From: JAVKFY01 sp040223615
GTDB lineage: Bacteria; Pseudomonadota; Alphaproteobacteria; GCA-2731375
Assembly (NCBI GenBank): GCA_040223615.1
Contig: JAVKFY010000071.1
Coordinates: 12,500 to 76,499, forward strand
Direction: 5' to 3'
Length of the DNA stretch: 64,000 bases
The translations under genes were made by a program, and so were the position numbers. The notes beneath the pieces were generated by a model that was not told the DNA's origin, ran no database searches, and saw only the letters and a list, made by a program, of their open reading frames with translations. Positions 1 through 8,539 of the stretch are shown here, in pieces. Within the stretch, counting starts at the first letter, position 1. Each line of letters starts with the position of its first letter.

Positions 1-25
1 CGGGGCGATGTCACGTCGCGCGAGG

Positions 26-988
26 CTACCGCCGCCGTGACTTGCGCTTCGGCGCGAGGCTCGTGAAGATCGACCACAGGCCGCCGGGATAGACCAGCAA
101 CACCAGAACCATGAGAGCGGCGATGATCAGGAACCGCCAGGGTCCAAGATCAACCATGAACTCGGTCAGGAAGGTGAGCGCAAAGGCGGCGACGATCGGG
201 CCGTAGACCGTGTTGATACCGCCAACGAGCAGCATGCTGAGCACCAGCGACAAGATGCCGAACTCGAACACCTTGGTCGACGCGACGCGCAGATAGGTGG
301 CGTAGAAGCCGCCGGCGACGCCGGTGAAGGCAGCGCTCAGGATCATCGTCATGAGGCGCTGCCGCGCCACCGACAGGCCGCGGGCGGCGGCATAGTCGGG
401 GTCGTCGCGCATCGCGATCACCCCGCGCCCGAACGCGGATCGGACCAGCCACCGCATCGTCAATGTCGATACCGCCAACAGGCCCAGGGCGACGAAGTAG
501 TAGCCGAACTTGCCATCGCGGGCGAAGTTGATGTCGCCGATCTCCAGCGGCGGCAGCAGCACCATGCCGCGCGAACCGCCGGTGATGTCGGACTGACTCA
601 GGATCAACTGCAGCACGAGCTGGGCGAAGGCGAAGGTCACCAGGATGATGTAGATGCCTTGCAGCCGAAGCACCGGCAGGCAGACCAGCGCCGCGGCCGC
701 CATCGCGGTGAACGCCGATGCCGGCACCGACAGCCAGGGCGTGATCTCCAGGGTCTTGGAGAGAATCGCGCTGGTGTAGGCGCCAACGCCGAAGAACGAC
801 AGGTGCGCGAAGTTGAAGATGCCACCGTAGCCGAGCGACAGGTCCCAGTTCGATGCCACGATGGCGTAGACCATGGCGATGATGAACAGGTGGCGAATAT
901 AGCTCTCGGTGGCGACGAAGGGCACCAGCGCCAGCAGCAGCAGGACCGGCAACGCCAGCGGCAACTCTTCTCGCAGCAGGTCGCGCAT
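26..988 (-). CDS. livM: Branched-chain amino acid ABC transporter permease, LivM-type
   Basis: Inner-membrane permease of a high-affinity amino-acid/amide importer of the HAAT family. The 320-residue product is almost wholly hydrophobic, with roughly nine membrane segments, and carries the LivM-type NWDLSLGYGGIFNFAH stretch near residue 47 and a GGINTVYGPI loop near the C-terminus. The length is normal for LivM. It ends in a basic KRKSRRR tail. It is the last visible gene of a minus-strand operon (binding protein, LivG, LivF, LivH, LivM), 3 bp after livH. Family assignment is firm. The substrate cannot be read from the sequence and could be a branched-chain amino acid, an amide or another small polar solute. 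Confidence 0.93.
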   Translation of the reverse strand: MRDLLREELPLALPVLLLLALVPFVATESYIRHLFIIAMVYAIVASNWDLSLGYGGIFNFAHLSFFGVGAYTSAILSKTLEITPWLSVPASAFTAMAAAALVCLPVLRLQGIYIILVTFAFAQLVLQLILSQSDITGGSRGMVLLPPLEIGDINFARDGKFGYYFVALGLLAVSTLTMRWLVRSAFGRGVIAMRDDPDYAAARGLSVARQRLMTMILSAAFTGVAGGFYATYLRVASTKVFEFGILSLVLSMLLVGGINTVYGPIVAAFALTFLTEFMVDLGPWRFLIIAALMVLVLLVYPGGLWSIFTSLAPKRKSRRR

Positions 989-991
989 CGG

Positions 992-1864
992 CTAGTCGAC
1001 CCGTCCGAACAGACCCTGCGGCCGAACCAGCAGGACCAGGATCATGCACAGGAACAGGGCCGCCGGAGTCCAGTACAGACCGATGAAGTAGACACAGACC
1101 GCCTCCAGCATGCCGATCACGTAGGCGCCGCCGATGGTGCCGGAGATGCTGCCGAGACCGCCGAATATCGCGACGATCAGCGCCTTCACCAGCGGCTCGT
1201 TGCCCATCGCCGGGGTGATGAAGCGGATCGAGCCGAGCAACACGCCGGCGATCGCGGCCAGCGCCGCGGAGATGCCGAAGGCGAGCGCGAACAGCACCGG
1301 CACCGGGATGCCGACCATCAGCGCCGCGTCCTGGTTCTGGCTCACGGCGCGCAGCGCGGCGCCCATGTAGGTCAGCCGCAGGAACGCCCACAGCGCGAGC
1401 AGCAGGGCCGGCGACAGCAGCACGATCAGCACCTCGTGCGCGGCGATGTCGAGACCGCCGATGGCGAGCGTGCCGTCGACCAGCGGCGGCAGCTGTTTGA
1501 ACCGCGGGCCCCATACCAGCAGCGCGCTGTTCTCCAGGAAGATCAGCGCCGCCAGGGTGGTGATGACGACGGCGAGGACGAGGTTGCGATGCCCCAGGAA
1601 CGGCCGCACCAGGGTCCGCTCGATCAGGCATCCCAGCGCCGCCAGCAAGCTCACCGCGGCGACGATGCCAATGGTGGCGCCCAGGCCGAAACCCTCCTCG
1701 GTGCCGAACTGCCAGGCCACGTAGGCGCCGAGCGCGATGAAGATGCCGTGCGCGAAATTGAAGATGCCGAGCGTGGTCCACACCAGCGCCAGCCCGGTCG
1801 CCATCAAGGCGTAGAGCGAACCGAGGACGACGCCGCTGAGCAGGACCGAGGAGAGGATGTCCAT
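992..1864 (-). CDS. livH: Branched-chain amino acid ABC transporter permease, LivH-type
   Basis: Second permease of the same importer, which would pair with the LivM product in the membrane. The 290 residues contain about eight hydrophobic segments. They start with the typical LLSGVVLGSLYALMATGLAL segment and show TLGIFNFAHG, the LivH counterpart of the LivM NFAH motif, and a late GGLGSISGTIGGAYVIG loop expected to contact the ATPases. It starts one base after the livF stop codon, so translation is probably coupled. Length and order are standard for the family. The transported substrate remains unknown. Confidence 0.93.
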   Translation of the reverse strand: MDILSSVLLSGVVLGSLYALMATGLALVWTTLGIFNFAHGIFIALGAYVAWQFGTEEGFGLGATIGIVAAVSLLAALGCLIERTLVRPFLGHRNLVLAVVITTLAALIFLENSALLVWGPRFKQLPPLVDGTLAIGGLDIAAHEVLIVLLSPALLLALWAFLRLTYMGAALRAVSQNQDAALMVGIPVPVLFALAFGISAALAAIAGVLLGSIRFITPAMGNEPLVKALIVAIFGGLGSISGTIGGAYVIGMLEAVCVYFIGLYWTPAALFLCMILVLLVRPQGLFGRVD

Positions 1865-1865
1865 G

Positions 1866-2588
1866 TCAGTTTGCCCGCTTGCCGAAATACATCTCGGCGA
1901 TGTGTGCCTGGTCGAGGGCCGCCTCGGCGGTGAACTCCGCGATCACCGCGCCGTGTTCGATCATCAACAGGCGGCTGGTGAGGTCGAGCAGGAACTGCAC
2001 GTCCTGTTCCACCAGCAGCAACGGAATGCCGGTCGCCGCGATCGCGCCGACCGCCTCGGCCAGCTCGTCCTTGAGCCGGGGCGCCAGTCCTAGCGTCGGC
2101 TCGTCCAGCATCAGCAGGCGGGGCGCGGCCATCAGGCCGACACCGATCGCCAGCATCTGACGTTCGCCGCCCGACAGCGTGCGCGCGTGCTGCGCCGACC
2201 GTTCGCGCAACCGCGGGAATATCTGCAGCACCCGCTCCAGGTTCGCCGCGGCATCCGGCCGCGCGCGCGCCGAGTAGGCGCCGAGGCGCAGGTTTTCCGC
2301 CACGCTCATGTCGCGGAACATGGTGCTGCCCTGCATGACGTGGACGATACCCAGGTCGACGATGCGGTTCGGACGACGGCTGGCGATGGACTGACCCTCG
2401 AACCGGATATCGCCCTGCCAGGGCCGCAGCAGGCCCGAGATCGTGCGCAACAGCGTGGTCTTGCCGTGCCCGTTGGGGCCGAACAGCCCAATGCGCTCGC
2501 CGGCATCGAGTTGCAGCGACACGCCATGTAGCACCGGGATGCGGCCATACCCGCCGGTCACACCTTCGACTTCGAGCACCGCCGCCAT
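1866..2588 (-). CDS. livF: Branched-chain amino acid ABC transporter ATP-binding protein, LivF-type
   Basis: Cytoplasmic ATPase driving the importer. In the 240-residue product I see Walker A GPNGHGKTT at about residues 37-45, the signature LSGGERQMLAIG near 140, and Walker B with the D-loop, RLLMLDEPTLGLAP, near 160. The short C-terminus without the extra LivG insertion is typical of LivF. It lies one base downstream of livG and one base upstream of livH. It would act as a heterodimer with the LivG product, whose own signature motif is degenerate, so this subunit may supply the better conserved composite ATP site. Confidence 0.93.
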   Translation of the reverse strand: MAAVLEVEGVTGGYGRIPVLHGVSLQLDAGERIGLFGPNGHGKTTLLRTISGLLRPWQGDIRFEGQSIASRRPNRIVDLGIVHVMQGSTMFRDMSVAENLRLGAYSARARPDAAANLERVLQIFPRLRERSAQHARTLSGGERQMLAIGVGLMAAPRLLMLDEPTLGLAPRLKDELAEAVGAIAATGIPLLLVEQDVQFLLDLTSRLLMIEHGAVIAEFTAEAALDQAHIAEMYFGKRAN

Positions 2589-2589
2589 G

Positions 2590-3357
2590 TCAGTGTCGCC
2601 GGCTGCCGAGATAGGCGTCGATCACGCGATCGTCGCGTACCACGTCCTGCGGCGCCCCGATGATCAGGACCTGGCCGTGGTTCAGCACCATCAGGCGCTG
2701 TGACACCGCCAGCAGCAGGGGCAGCACGTGCTCGATGAGCACCAATGTCAGACCCGATTGAGCCAACCGCATAAGGACGTCGCGGAGCTGGTCGACCTCC
2801 GGCTGGGTCAGGCCCGAGGCCGGCTCGTCGAGCATCAGCACGCGCGGCGCCATCGCCAGCGCCGAGGCCAGCATCAGCAGCTTGGTGTGAAACACCGACA
2901 GCTCGCCCGACGGTCGATCCCACTCGTCCTCCGGCACGCCGGCCTGCGTCAGCGCCGGCACGACGACGTCCTCCGGCGCATCGCCTTTCGCGTCCAGGCC
3001 GTAGTTGGCGCCGATCAGCACGTTGTCCCAGGCGCTGAGGCTCTCGAAGCGGGTTTCCTTCTGGAAGGTGCGGGCAATGCCGAGCTGGGCGATGCGGTGC
3101 GCCGGCAGCGACTGGATCGCGCGGCCATCGAACCTCACGCTGCCGCCGTCGGGGCCGAACGGAATGCGCGTCATGAGGTTGAACAGCGTGCTCTTGCCGC
3201 TGCCGTTCGGGCCGGCGATGCCGAAGATCTCGCCGGCCGCGACGTCGAAGGACACGCCGTCGACGGCACGCAGCGCACCGAAATGCTTCGAGACCTCGTC
3301 GACGACGAGAAGAGGTGAGGTGGACAGCGGCCTGGCCTGGGGGTCCGTCCGGGCCAC
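2590..3357 (-). CDS. livG: Branched-chain amino acid ABC transporter ATP-binding protein, LivG-type, with a non-consensus signature
   Basis: ATPase partner of LivF. The 255 residues carry Walker A GPNGSGKST at about 49-57 and Walker B VLMLDEPASGLT. Where LivG normally has an LSxGQQRRLEIA-like signature, this protein has GELSVFHTKLLMLAS, without the glycine and glutamine of the consensus. The chosen start is a GTG with no strong ribosome-binding site. Its first bases lie at the edge of a perfect 11-bp stem-loop that separates it from the binding-protein gene upstream. A small in-frame shift of the start further in, towards residue 15, is possible. Fold assignment is firm; the altered signature is seen directly and its effect is unknown. 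Confidence 0.9.
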   Translation of the reverse strand: MARTDPQARPLSTSPLLVVDEVSKHFGALRAVDGVSFDVAAGEIFGIAGPNGSGKSTLFNLMTRIPFGPDGGSVRFDGRAIQSLPAHRIAQLGIARTFQKETRFESLSAWDNVLIGANYGLDAKGDAPEDVVVPALTQAGVPEDEWDRPSGELSVFHTKLLMLASALAMAPRVLMLDEPASGLTQPEVDQLRDVLMRLAQSGLTLVLIEHVLPLLLAVSQRLMVLNHGQVLIIGAPQDVVRDDRVIDAYLGSRRH

Positions 3358-3379
3358 CGTTCGTCGGCGGCCCGGACGG
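3345..3379 (-). promoter_or_regulatory. Intercistronic stem-loop between binding-protein gene and livG
   Basis: CCGTCCGGGCC (3345-3355) and GGCCCGGACGG (3369-3379) form a perfect 11-bp inverted repeat with a 13-nt loop, just after the binding-protein stop codon and running into the livG GTG start. There is no U-tract, so it is more likely an mRNA-stabilising or attenuating element than a full terminator. The fold is read directly; the role is inferred. Confidence 0.7.
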
Positions 3380-3396
3380 GGGTTAGGGTCGGAGAC

Positions 3397-4653
3397 TCAG
3401 TTCTTCCACGGCGGCGAGCGGAATTCGCCGGTCGCGTACTGTTCCGGATAGAACAGCACCCGCTCGCCTTCCCAGATCTGGTAGAACTGGATCGGCACGT
3501 AGTCGTTGCCCTGGCGCGACAGGTGCGTCTTCGGATCGAACACGATGCGGCCCTGGGCGGTGCGCTTGTCGGTCTCGCCGATCGCCTTGCCGATCTCCAG
3601 CCGCTTGGACGGGTCGCCGACCTTCTCCACGGCATCGAAGTAGATCATCATCATCTCGTACATGCCGATGCCGTAGGGGCCGCTCTCGACGCCGAACTTC
3701 TCCTTGTACTTGTTAGCGATCTCCGCCGCGCGCGGATTCTTCGGCGTTGTCAGCGCGCCGCCCAGCAGGTTGTAGACCACGCCGGTCGACTTCTCCTTCG
3801 TCAGCTTGACGAATTCCGGCACCGACGGCGCGTACTGGATGAACACGAGGCTGTCGGTCGGCTTCTCCATGAACTGCTGCATGAACGTCGCCGCGTTGGC
3901 CGGCAGATAGTCGGTGTTGATCACCACCGCCGGCGGGTCCTGACGCACCTTCGCCAGCATCGAGCGCCAGTCGTTGATCTCGCCGAACGGCACCAACTCG
4001 TCCACCGTCACTGTCCAGCCGGCCTTCTCGAAGCTGCGGATCAGCCCCTCGTAGATCGTCTTCGAGTACGGATTGTCGGACGAGATCAGCGCCACCTTCT
4101 TGTTCGGCAGCTTCAGCTTGCCACTCGCCGCCAAGCCTTCGACCACCGGCACCAGCTCGGTCTCGTAAGCGTCGAACGACGGGGTCAGCGACCAGACGGT
4201 CGGGAACTTGTCCGGCGCCTTGGAGACGATTTCGCGCGTCTGCGCCGAGTTCGCCGCGATCAGATACGGCATGTCGGCCTCGGCCATGTACTCGATCTCG
4301 AAATTCGTCGTACTGGCATAGCCGGTGGTCATCAGGTTCAGCGCGGAGTCGCCGCTCAGGCGCTCAAAGGCGCTGATCACCGCGTCGGAGCTCTGCTCGC
4401 GCACGTCGCCCTCGACGACCTCGAACTTGTAGCCGGCGACGCCGCCCTTGGCGTTGATCTCGTCGACGGCGAGCTGCACGCCACGGACCATCTCCTGGCC
4501 ATCCGCCGCGGCACCGCCGGTGAGCGGCGCCAGGACGCCAATCTTCGATACCTTGTCCTGCGCCTGGGCGGTCATCGCCGTGGCACCCAATGCCAGCGCG
4601 GCACCGAACACCGCGAAACGGTGCCAGCCGCGGCCGTCAGTCATCCCTCGCAT
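3397..4653 (-). CDS. Amino acid/amide ABC transporter substrate-binding protein
   Basis: Periplasmic binding protein (Peripla_BP_6/LivK-like) that feeds the LivGFHM importer encoded downstream. The chosen start gives 418 residues and a clean Sec signal peptide (hydrophobic FAVFGAALALGATAMTAQAQ, cleavage after AQA), and it is preceded by GGTGGGAG at good spacing. The open frame runs further upstream but the extra part is not protein-like. The mature part begins KIGVLAPLTGGAAADGQEMVRG, the usual family opening. It is the first gene of the operon. It is transcribed divergently from the RpiR regulator across a region with two candidate operator palindromes, so RpiR control is plausible. Confidence 0.92.
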   Translation of the reverse strand: MRGMTDGRGWHRFAVFGAALALGATAMTAQAQDKVSKIGVLAPLTGGAAADGQEMVRGVQLAVDEINAKGGVAGYKFEVVEGDVREQSSDAVISAFERLSGDSALNLMTTGYASTTNFEIEYMAEADMPYLIAANSAQTREIVSKAPDKFPTVWSLTPSFDAYETELVPVVEGLAASGKLKLPNKKVALISSDNPYSKTIYEGLIRSFEKAGWTVTVDELVPFGEINDWRSMLAKVRQDPPAVVINTDYLPANAATFMQQFMEKPTDSLVFIQYAPSVPEFVKLTKEKSTGVVYNLLGGALTTPKNPRAAEIANKYKEKFGVESGPYGIGMYEMMMIYFDAVEKVGDPSKRLEIGKAIGETDKRTAQGRIVFDPKTHLSRQGNDYVPIQFYQIWEGERVLFYPEQYATGEFRSPPWKN

Positions 4654-4796
4654 CGCTCTCCCACCTTCTTGTTGCGGCTCCCTGTTCGGGGAGCGCGTGG
4701 ACCGGGATCGGCGGGGTACGCGCCGTCCGCCCGGGGCCAAAGGCCGACCGTCTACGTCGCCGACCTGAAAAAATCTTCGCGGAACCGCGGCCAAGC

Positions 4797-4852
4797 TGTC
4801 AACCATGTTACAACTTGTTGCCCCAACTGCCATTGCTGAAACATACTTTACA
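4797..4852. promoter_or_regulatory. Divergent promoter region with two candidate RpiR operators
   Basis: Two 16-bp imperfect palindromes of the same design lie here: TGTCAACCATGTTACA at 4797-4812 and TGAAACATACTTTACA at 4837-4852, both close to TGTNA-N6-TTACA. The second ends two bases before the rpiR start codon, a position suited to autorepression. A third match lies at 9867-9882. The sequences are visible; the binding protein is inferred from position. Confidence 0.5.
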
Positions 4853-4854
4853 GC

Positions 4855-5796
4855 ATGGCCAAGCCGAGCAAGCCCGTCACCAAGCCCACGCCGCAACCCG
4901 TGGCGACCGTGCGCGCGAGAATCCTGCATCACCACGACCGCCTCGGGCCGGCCGAGCGGCGCGTCGCGCGGACTTTGCTCGACCGTTATCCGCTGGCCGG
5001 ACTGGACACCGTCGCCAAGCTGGCGGGGGCCGCCGACGTCAGCCCGCCGACGGTGATCCGGCTTGCCAACCGTCTTGGCTTCAAGGGATTCCCGGTGCTG
5101 CAGGCGGCGCTGAAAGCCGAGCTGCAGGAGCAGATGGAGTCGCCGCTCACGCTGTACGATTCATATGCCGGCTCAAGCCAGGAGGAACCGGCGGAGCACA
5201 GCACCGAACCGATGCTCGCCGACCTCGCCGGCAAGGTCTCCGCCCTGCAAGGCGAGGCGCCGGCGAGCCGGCTGGATGCCGCGGTGCACGCGCTGGCCGA
5301 CCGGCGACAGCGCATTCACTGTATCGGTGGCCGCTCCAGCCGCTCGGTCGCGTCCAGCCTGGCGTTCCACCTCAATCTTCTGCGGCCGTGGGTGAGCATC
5401 GTCGATGGCGGCGCGCCGCCGCTGCCCGACCAGCTCCTCGACCTCGGGCGCCGCGACACCATCTTCGTGGTCGACTTCCGCCGCTACCAGCCCGACGTCA
5501 TCAGCTTCGCCGAGGCGGCCTCTGCGCGGGGCGCGCGCATCGTTCTGCTGACCGATCCCTGGCTGTCGCCGATCGCCGACTGCGCGGACCACATTCTCGT
5601 CGTCGATATCGCCGTGCGATCGCCACTGGATACGCTGGTGACGGCGCAGGCACTGATCGAACGGATCCTGCTGGGCTGTATCGAGGCGCTCGGTGACGGC
5701 GCCCGGCTGCGCATGAAGCAACTCGAGGTCGTCCGGCGAGACTTCACCGCCGCCGTGCATCGGCGCGAGGAGACCGGCTTAGGAGGCGACAGATGA
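4855..5796 (+). CDS. RpiR/MurR family transcriptional regulator with SIS domain
   Basis: Predicted DNA-binding sensor protein of 313 residues. An N-terminal helix-turn-helix (about residues 20-90, containing LAGAADVSPPTVIRLANRLG) is followed by a sugar-isomerase (SIS) domain from about 135 to 270, where GGRSSRSVASSLAFHL marks the phosphosugar-type loop. RpiR proteins usually respond to a phosphorylated sugar or related metabolite. Here the neighbours are nitrogen-compound enzymes and an amino-acid-type importer, so the ligand may be unusual. The start is tight against a candidate operator and lacks a strong ribosome-binding site. Its stop overlaps the next start as ATGA, so it is co-translated with the glutamine-synthetase-like gene. 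Confidence 0.9.
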   Translation: MAKPSKPVTKPTPQPVATVRARILHHHDRLGPAERRVARTLLDRYPLAGLDTVAKLAGAADVSPPTVIRLANRLGFKGFPVLQAALKAELQEQMESPLTLYDSYAGSSQEEPAEHSTEPMLADLAGKVSALQGEAPASRLDAAVHALADRRQRIHCIGGRSSRSVASSLAFHLNLLRPWVSIVDGGAPPLPDQLLDLGRRDTIFVVDFRRYQPDVISFAEAASARGARIVLLTDPWLSPIADCADHILVVDIAVRSPLDTLVTAQALIERILLGCIEALGDGARLRMKQLEVVRRDFTAAVHRREETGLGGDR

Positions 5797-7103
5797 CCGA
5801 AGCCCTGGCGATGGCGGCGACCTGCGACATCTCCGGCGTGGTGCGCGGCAAGGCGTTTCCGGCCCGCGACCTGCCGCAGCGACGCAAGGTCGGGGTCGGC
5901 TGGGTGCCGGCCAATCAGTCGATCACCCCGTTCGACGAGATCTCCGCCGACGATCCTTACGGCCCGACCGGTGACCTCCGCCTGATACCGGCCGAGAATG
6001 CCGAGTTCCGCGTCGCGCTGCCGAACGGGCGCTCGCCCCTGCACATCCTGCTCAGCGACACGACCCACACCGACGGCCGGGCCTGGGAGAACTGCCCGCG
6101 CGCCTTCCTGGGCCGCGCGCTGAAGGCCTTGCATGACGACGCTGGGCTCACTGTGAACGCCGCGTTCGAGCAGGAACTCGTACTGCAGGGCGTGCCCGGC
6201 GTCCCTCTGGCCTTCTCGGTCAGGGGCCTGCGCGCGGCCGACGACTTCGCCACCACGCTGGTCGCGGCGATCCGCGAGGCCGGCATCGCCCCGGACCAGT
6301 TCCTGCCCGAATACGGCGCCGGGCAATACGAGATCACCCAGGCGCCGGCGATCGGCTTGCGCGCCGCCGACGAGGCGGTGATGGTGCGCCTGCTGGTCCA
6401 GGAGGTGGCCGCGAGCTTTGGATTGACCAGCACGATGGCGCCGAAACTGAATCCCGAGGGCGTCGGCAATGGCGTGCACATCCACTTCAGCCTGCTCGAC
6501 GACCAGGGGGCACCAGTGACCGGCCCCGGCGTCGGCGAGACGCCGCTGTCGGCGGTGGCGGGCCAGTTCGCCGCCGGCGTGCTGGCGCATGTCGATGCGC
6601 TGTGCGCGCTCACCGCTTCCGGCGTGCCGTCGTACCTGCGGCTGGTGCCGCACCACTGGAGCGCGGCCTATGGCTGCCTTGGATACCGCAACCGGGAAGC
6701 CGCGTTGCGCATCTGCCCGCTGCTCGAACTGCCCGGCATGGACACCGCGGCACAGGCCAATCTCGAATACCGGGCCGCGGACGCGACGGCCTCGCCCTAT
6801 GTCGCCCTGGGGGCGGTGCTCTTCGCCGGCCTGGACGGCATTCGCCGGCAACTGCCGATGCCGCCGATGGTGAACGAGGACCCCGACGCGATGTCGCAAG
6901 CGCGGCGCGCGGAGATCGGCCTGACCCGCCTGCCGACCAGTCTCGAGGCGGCGCTGGCGGCGCTGGCGGCGGACACCTACATGTCGGACTGCCTGCCGGC
7001 GGGCATGCGCCAAGCCTTCTTGGCGATGAAGCGGCTTGAGATCGCGACCTTCGCCGATGCGTCGCCCGACGAGATATGCCAACGCTATGCCGCCGTCTAC
7101 TAG
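5793..7103 (+). CDS. Glutamine synthetase family protein (probable gamma-glutamyl-amine/amide ligase)
   Basis: ATP-dependent ligase of the glutamine synthetase superfamily, expected to join glutamate, or a related acid, to ammonia or an amine through an acyl-phosphate. The 436 residues keep the catalytic-domain landmarks: EYGAGQYEI (metal/glutamate-binding), NGVHIHFSL (the GS HxHxS region), NREAALRICP and LEYRAADATASPYVALGA. The N-terminal beta-grasp half is short and divergent, so this is not housekeeping GlnA. It has a strong GGAGG-type ribosome-binding site and overlaps the rpiR stop by 4 bp. Neighbouring N-formylglutamate amidohydrolase and isochorismatase-fold genes suggest a gamma-glutamylation route for an amine or amide, as PuuA does for putrescine, but the substrate is not deducible. 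Confidence 0.85.
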   Translation: MTEALAMAATCDISGVVRGKAFPARDLPQRRKVGVGWVPANQSITPFDEISADDPYGPTGDLRLIPAENAEFRVALPNGRSPLHILLSDTTHTDGRAWENCPRAFLGRALKALHDDAGLTVNAAFEQELVLQGVPGVPLAFSVRGLRAADDFATTLVAAIREAGIAPDQFLPEYGAGQYEITQAPAIGLRAADEAVMVRLLVQEVAASFGLTSTMAPKLNPEGVGNGVHIHFSLLDDQGAPVTGPGVGETPLSAVAGQFAAGVLAHVDALCALTASGVPSYLRLVPHHWSAAYGCLGYRNREAALRICPLLELPGMDTAAQANLEYRAADATASPYVALGAVLFAGLDGIRRQLPMPPMVNEDPDAMSQARRAEIGLTRLPTSLEAALAALAADTYMSDCLPAGMRQAFLAMKRLEIATFADASPDEICQRYAAVY

Positions 7104-7866
7104 CCTGGACGACGGCCTGCTGCAGCCGGACGAACCACCGCCGGTGACCGTCGTCAACGAAGCCGGGGCCGGCCGCTGCCTGCTGCTGTGCGATCATGCC
7201 GCGAACCGCATCCCGGCGACGCTGAACGGGCTGGGGCTCAGCGATGACGAGCGCGCCCGTCACATCGCCTGGGACATCGGCGCGCTCGACCTCGCCAGGC
7301 GGCTGTCGCGCCAGCTCGACTGGCCGCTGGTGCATTCCAACTACTCACGCCTGGTCGTCGACCTGAACCGGCCGCCGCAGGCACCCGACCTGATGGCGGC
7401 GCACGCCGACGGCACGATCGTCGCCGGCAACCTGGACATCAACGCTTGGGAACGGTCGCGGCGGCTCACGCAGCTGTTCCAGCCCTATCACGCCGCGATC
7501 GAGGCGCTGCTCGACGCGCGGCGCTGGCGGGGCCTGGTCTCGCTGCACAGCTTCACACCGGCGATGAACGGGCAGGTCCGGCCCTGGCACATCGGCGTCG
7601 GCGCGCTTGCCGCGAGCGACTGGGCGGCGCGCCTGACGGCATCGCTGCGCGCGGCGAGCGCGCTCGTGATCGGCCAGAACGTTCCCTACCGGATCGACGT
7701 CGAGAACGACTACGCGGTGCCGGTCCACGGCGACGGGCGGGACTTGCCGGCGGTGCTTATCGAGGTGCGCCAGGATTTACTCTGCGACGAGACCCAGGCC
7801 GCCGCCGCCGCCGATGCCCTGACGCACGCCCTGCGCGACTGTCCCCCCAACCTGGCTTCGAAGTGA
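7087..7866 (+). CDS. N-formylglutamate amidohydrolase family protein
   Basis: Predicted zinc hydrolase of the N-formylglutamate amidohydrolase family (HutG-type deformylase), which releases formate from N-formyl amino acids. The 259-residue frame shows LLLCDHAANRIP near the N-terminus, HIAWDIGALDLA, the SRLVVDLNRP strand, LVSLHSFTPAMNG (metal-ligand region) and IEVRQDLL near the end, all family hallmarks. I chose the ATG that overlaps the upstream ligase gene by 17 bp; an earlier in-frame ATG would add unlike sequence. No other histidine-utilisation genes are present in the window, so the natural substrate may be another N-acyl glutamate or aspartate. Confidence 0.87.
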   Translation: MPPSTSLDDGLLQPDEPPPVTVVNEAGAGRCLLLCDHAANRIPATLNGLGLSDDERARHIAWDIGALDLARRLSRQLDWPLVHSNYSRLVVDLNRPPQAPDLMAAHADGTIVAGNLDINAWERSRRLTQLFQPYHAAIEALLDARRWRGLVSLHSFTPAMNGQVRPWHIGVGALAASDWAARLTASLRAASALVIGQNVPYRIDVENDYAVPVHGDGRDLPAVLIEVRQDLLCDETQAAAAADALTHALRDCPPNLASK

Positions 7867-7873
7867 ACCGACC

Positions 7874-8539
7874 ATGACGCATACACCAGAGGTCGACGCC
7901 GACAACGGCGCCTATCGCGAGCGCGAGATCGAGCCGGCACGCACCGCCCTGCTCAGCATCGACATGCAGAACGCGGAGTGCGGCGCCGACTTGCGCGCCG
8001 CGCCGCCGCCATCGAAGGCCGATTACTTCAAGCGGCTCGACGACGTCGTGATCCCCAATCAGCGCCGCCTCATGACGGCGGCACGCCAAGCCGGCATCGA
8101 GGTCGTGTTCACCACCATCGAGAGCCTGACGCTCGACGGCCGCGACCGGTCGCTGGACCACAAGATCTCGCGACTGCACTGCCCGCGCGGCTCATGGGAG
8201 GCGCAGGTGATCGACGAGCTGGCGCCACTGGAGAACGAAATCCGCATTCCGAAAACGGCCTCCGGCATCTTCAACTGCACCAACATCGAGTACGTGCTGC
8301 GCAACCTGGGGATCGAGTATCTAATCGTCGTCGGCGTGGTGACGGACCAGTGCGTGGAGTCGGCGGTGCGCGACGCGGCCGACCGCGGCTTCCTGGTCAC
8401 CCAGGTCGAGGATTGCTGCGCCACCTACGACGCCGACAACCACGCCCGGTCGATTGCCGCGATGCGCGGCCACTATTGCCGCACCCGCACGACCGCCGAG
8501 ATGATCGCCGAGATCGAACGCCTGGGCGGCGCCACCTAG
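7874..8539 (+). CDS. Isochorismatase-fold cysteine hydrolase
   Basis: Cysteine hydrolase of the isochorismatase-like superfamily, which includes N-carbamoylsarcosine amidase, nicotinamidase and biuret/ureide hydrolases. The catalytic triad can be placed in the 221 residues: Asp30 (LLSIDMQNAECG), Lys127 (RIPKTASGIF) and Cys160 (VVTDQCVESAVRDA), with the conserved cis-peptide VVTD before the cysteine. It is the last gene of the rpiR-led unit, 7 bp after the amidohydrolase gene. Its 3' end overlaps the convergent M20 peptidase by 4 bp. A role in cleaving an amide or carbamoyl group fits the neighbours; the exact substrate is unknown. Confidence 0.88.
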   Translation: MTHTPEVDADNGAYREREIEPARTALLSIDMQNAECGADLRAAPPPSKADYFKRLDDVVIPNQRRLMTAARQAGIEVVFTTIESLTLDGRDRSLDHKISRLHCPRGSWEAQVIDELAPLENEIRIPKTASGIFNCTNIEYVLRNLGIEYLIVVGVVTDQCVESAVRDAADRGFLVTQVEDCCATYDADNHARSIAAMRGHYCRTRTTAEMIAEIERLGGAT

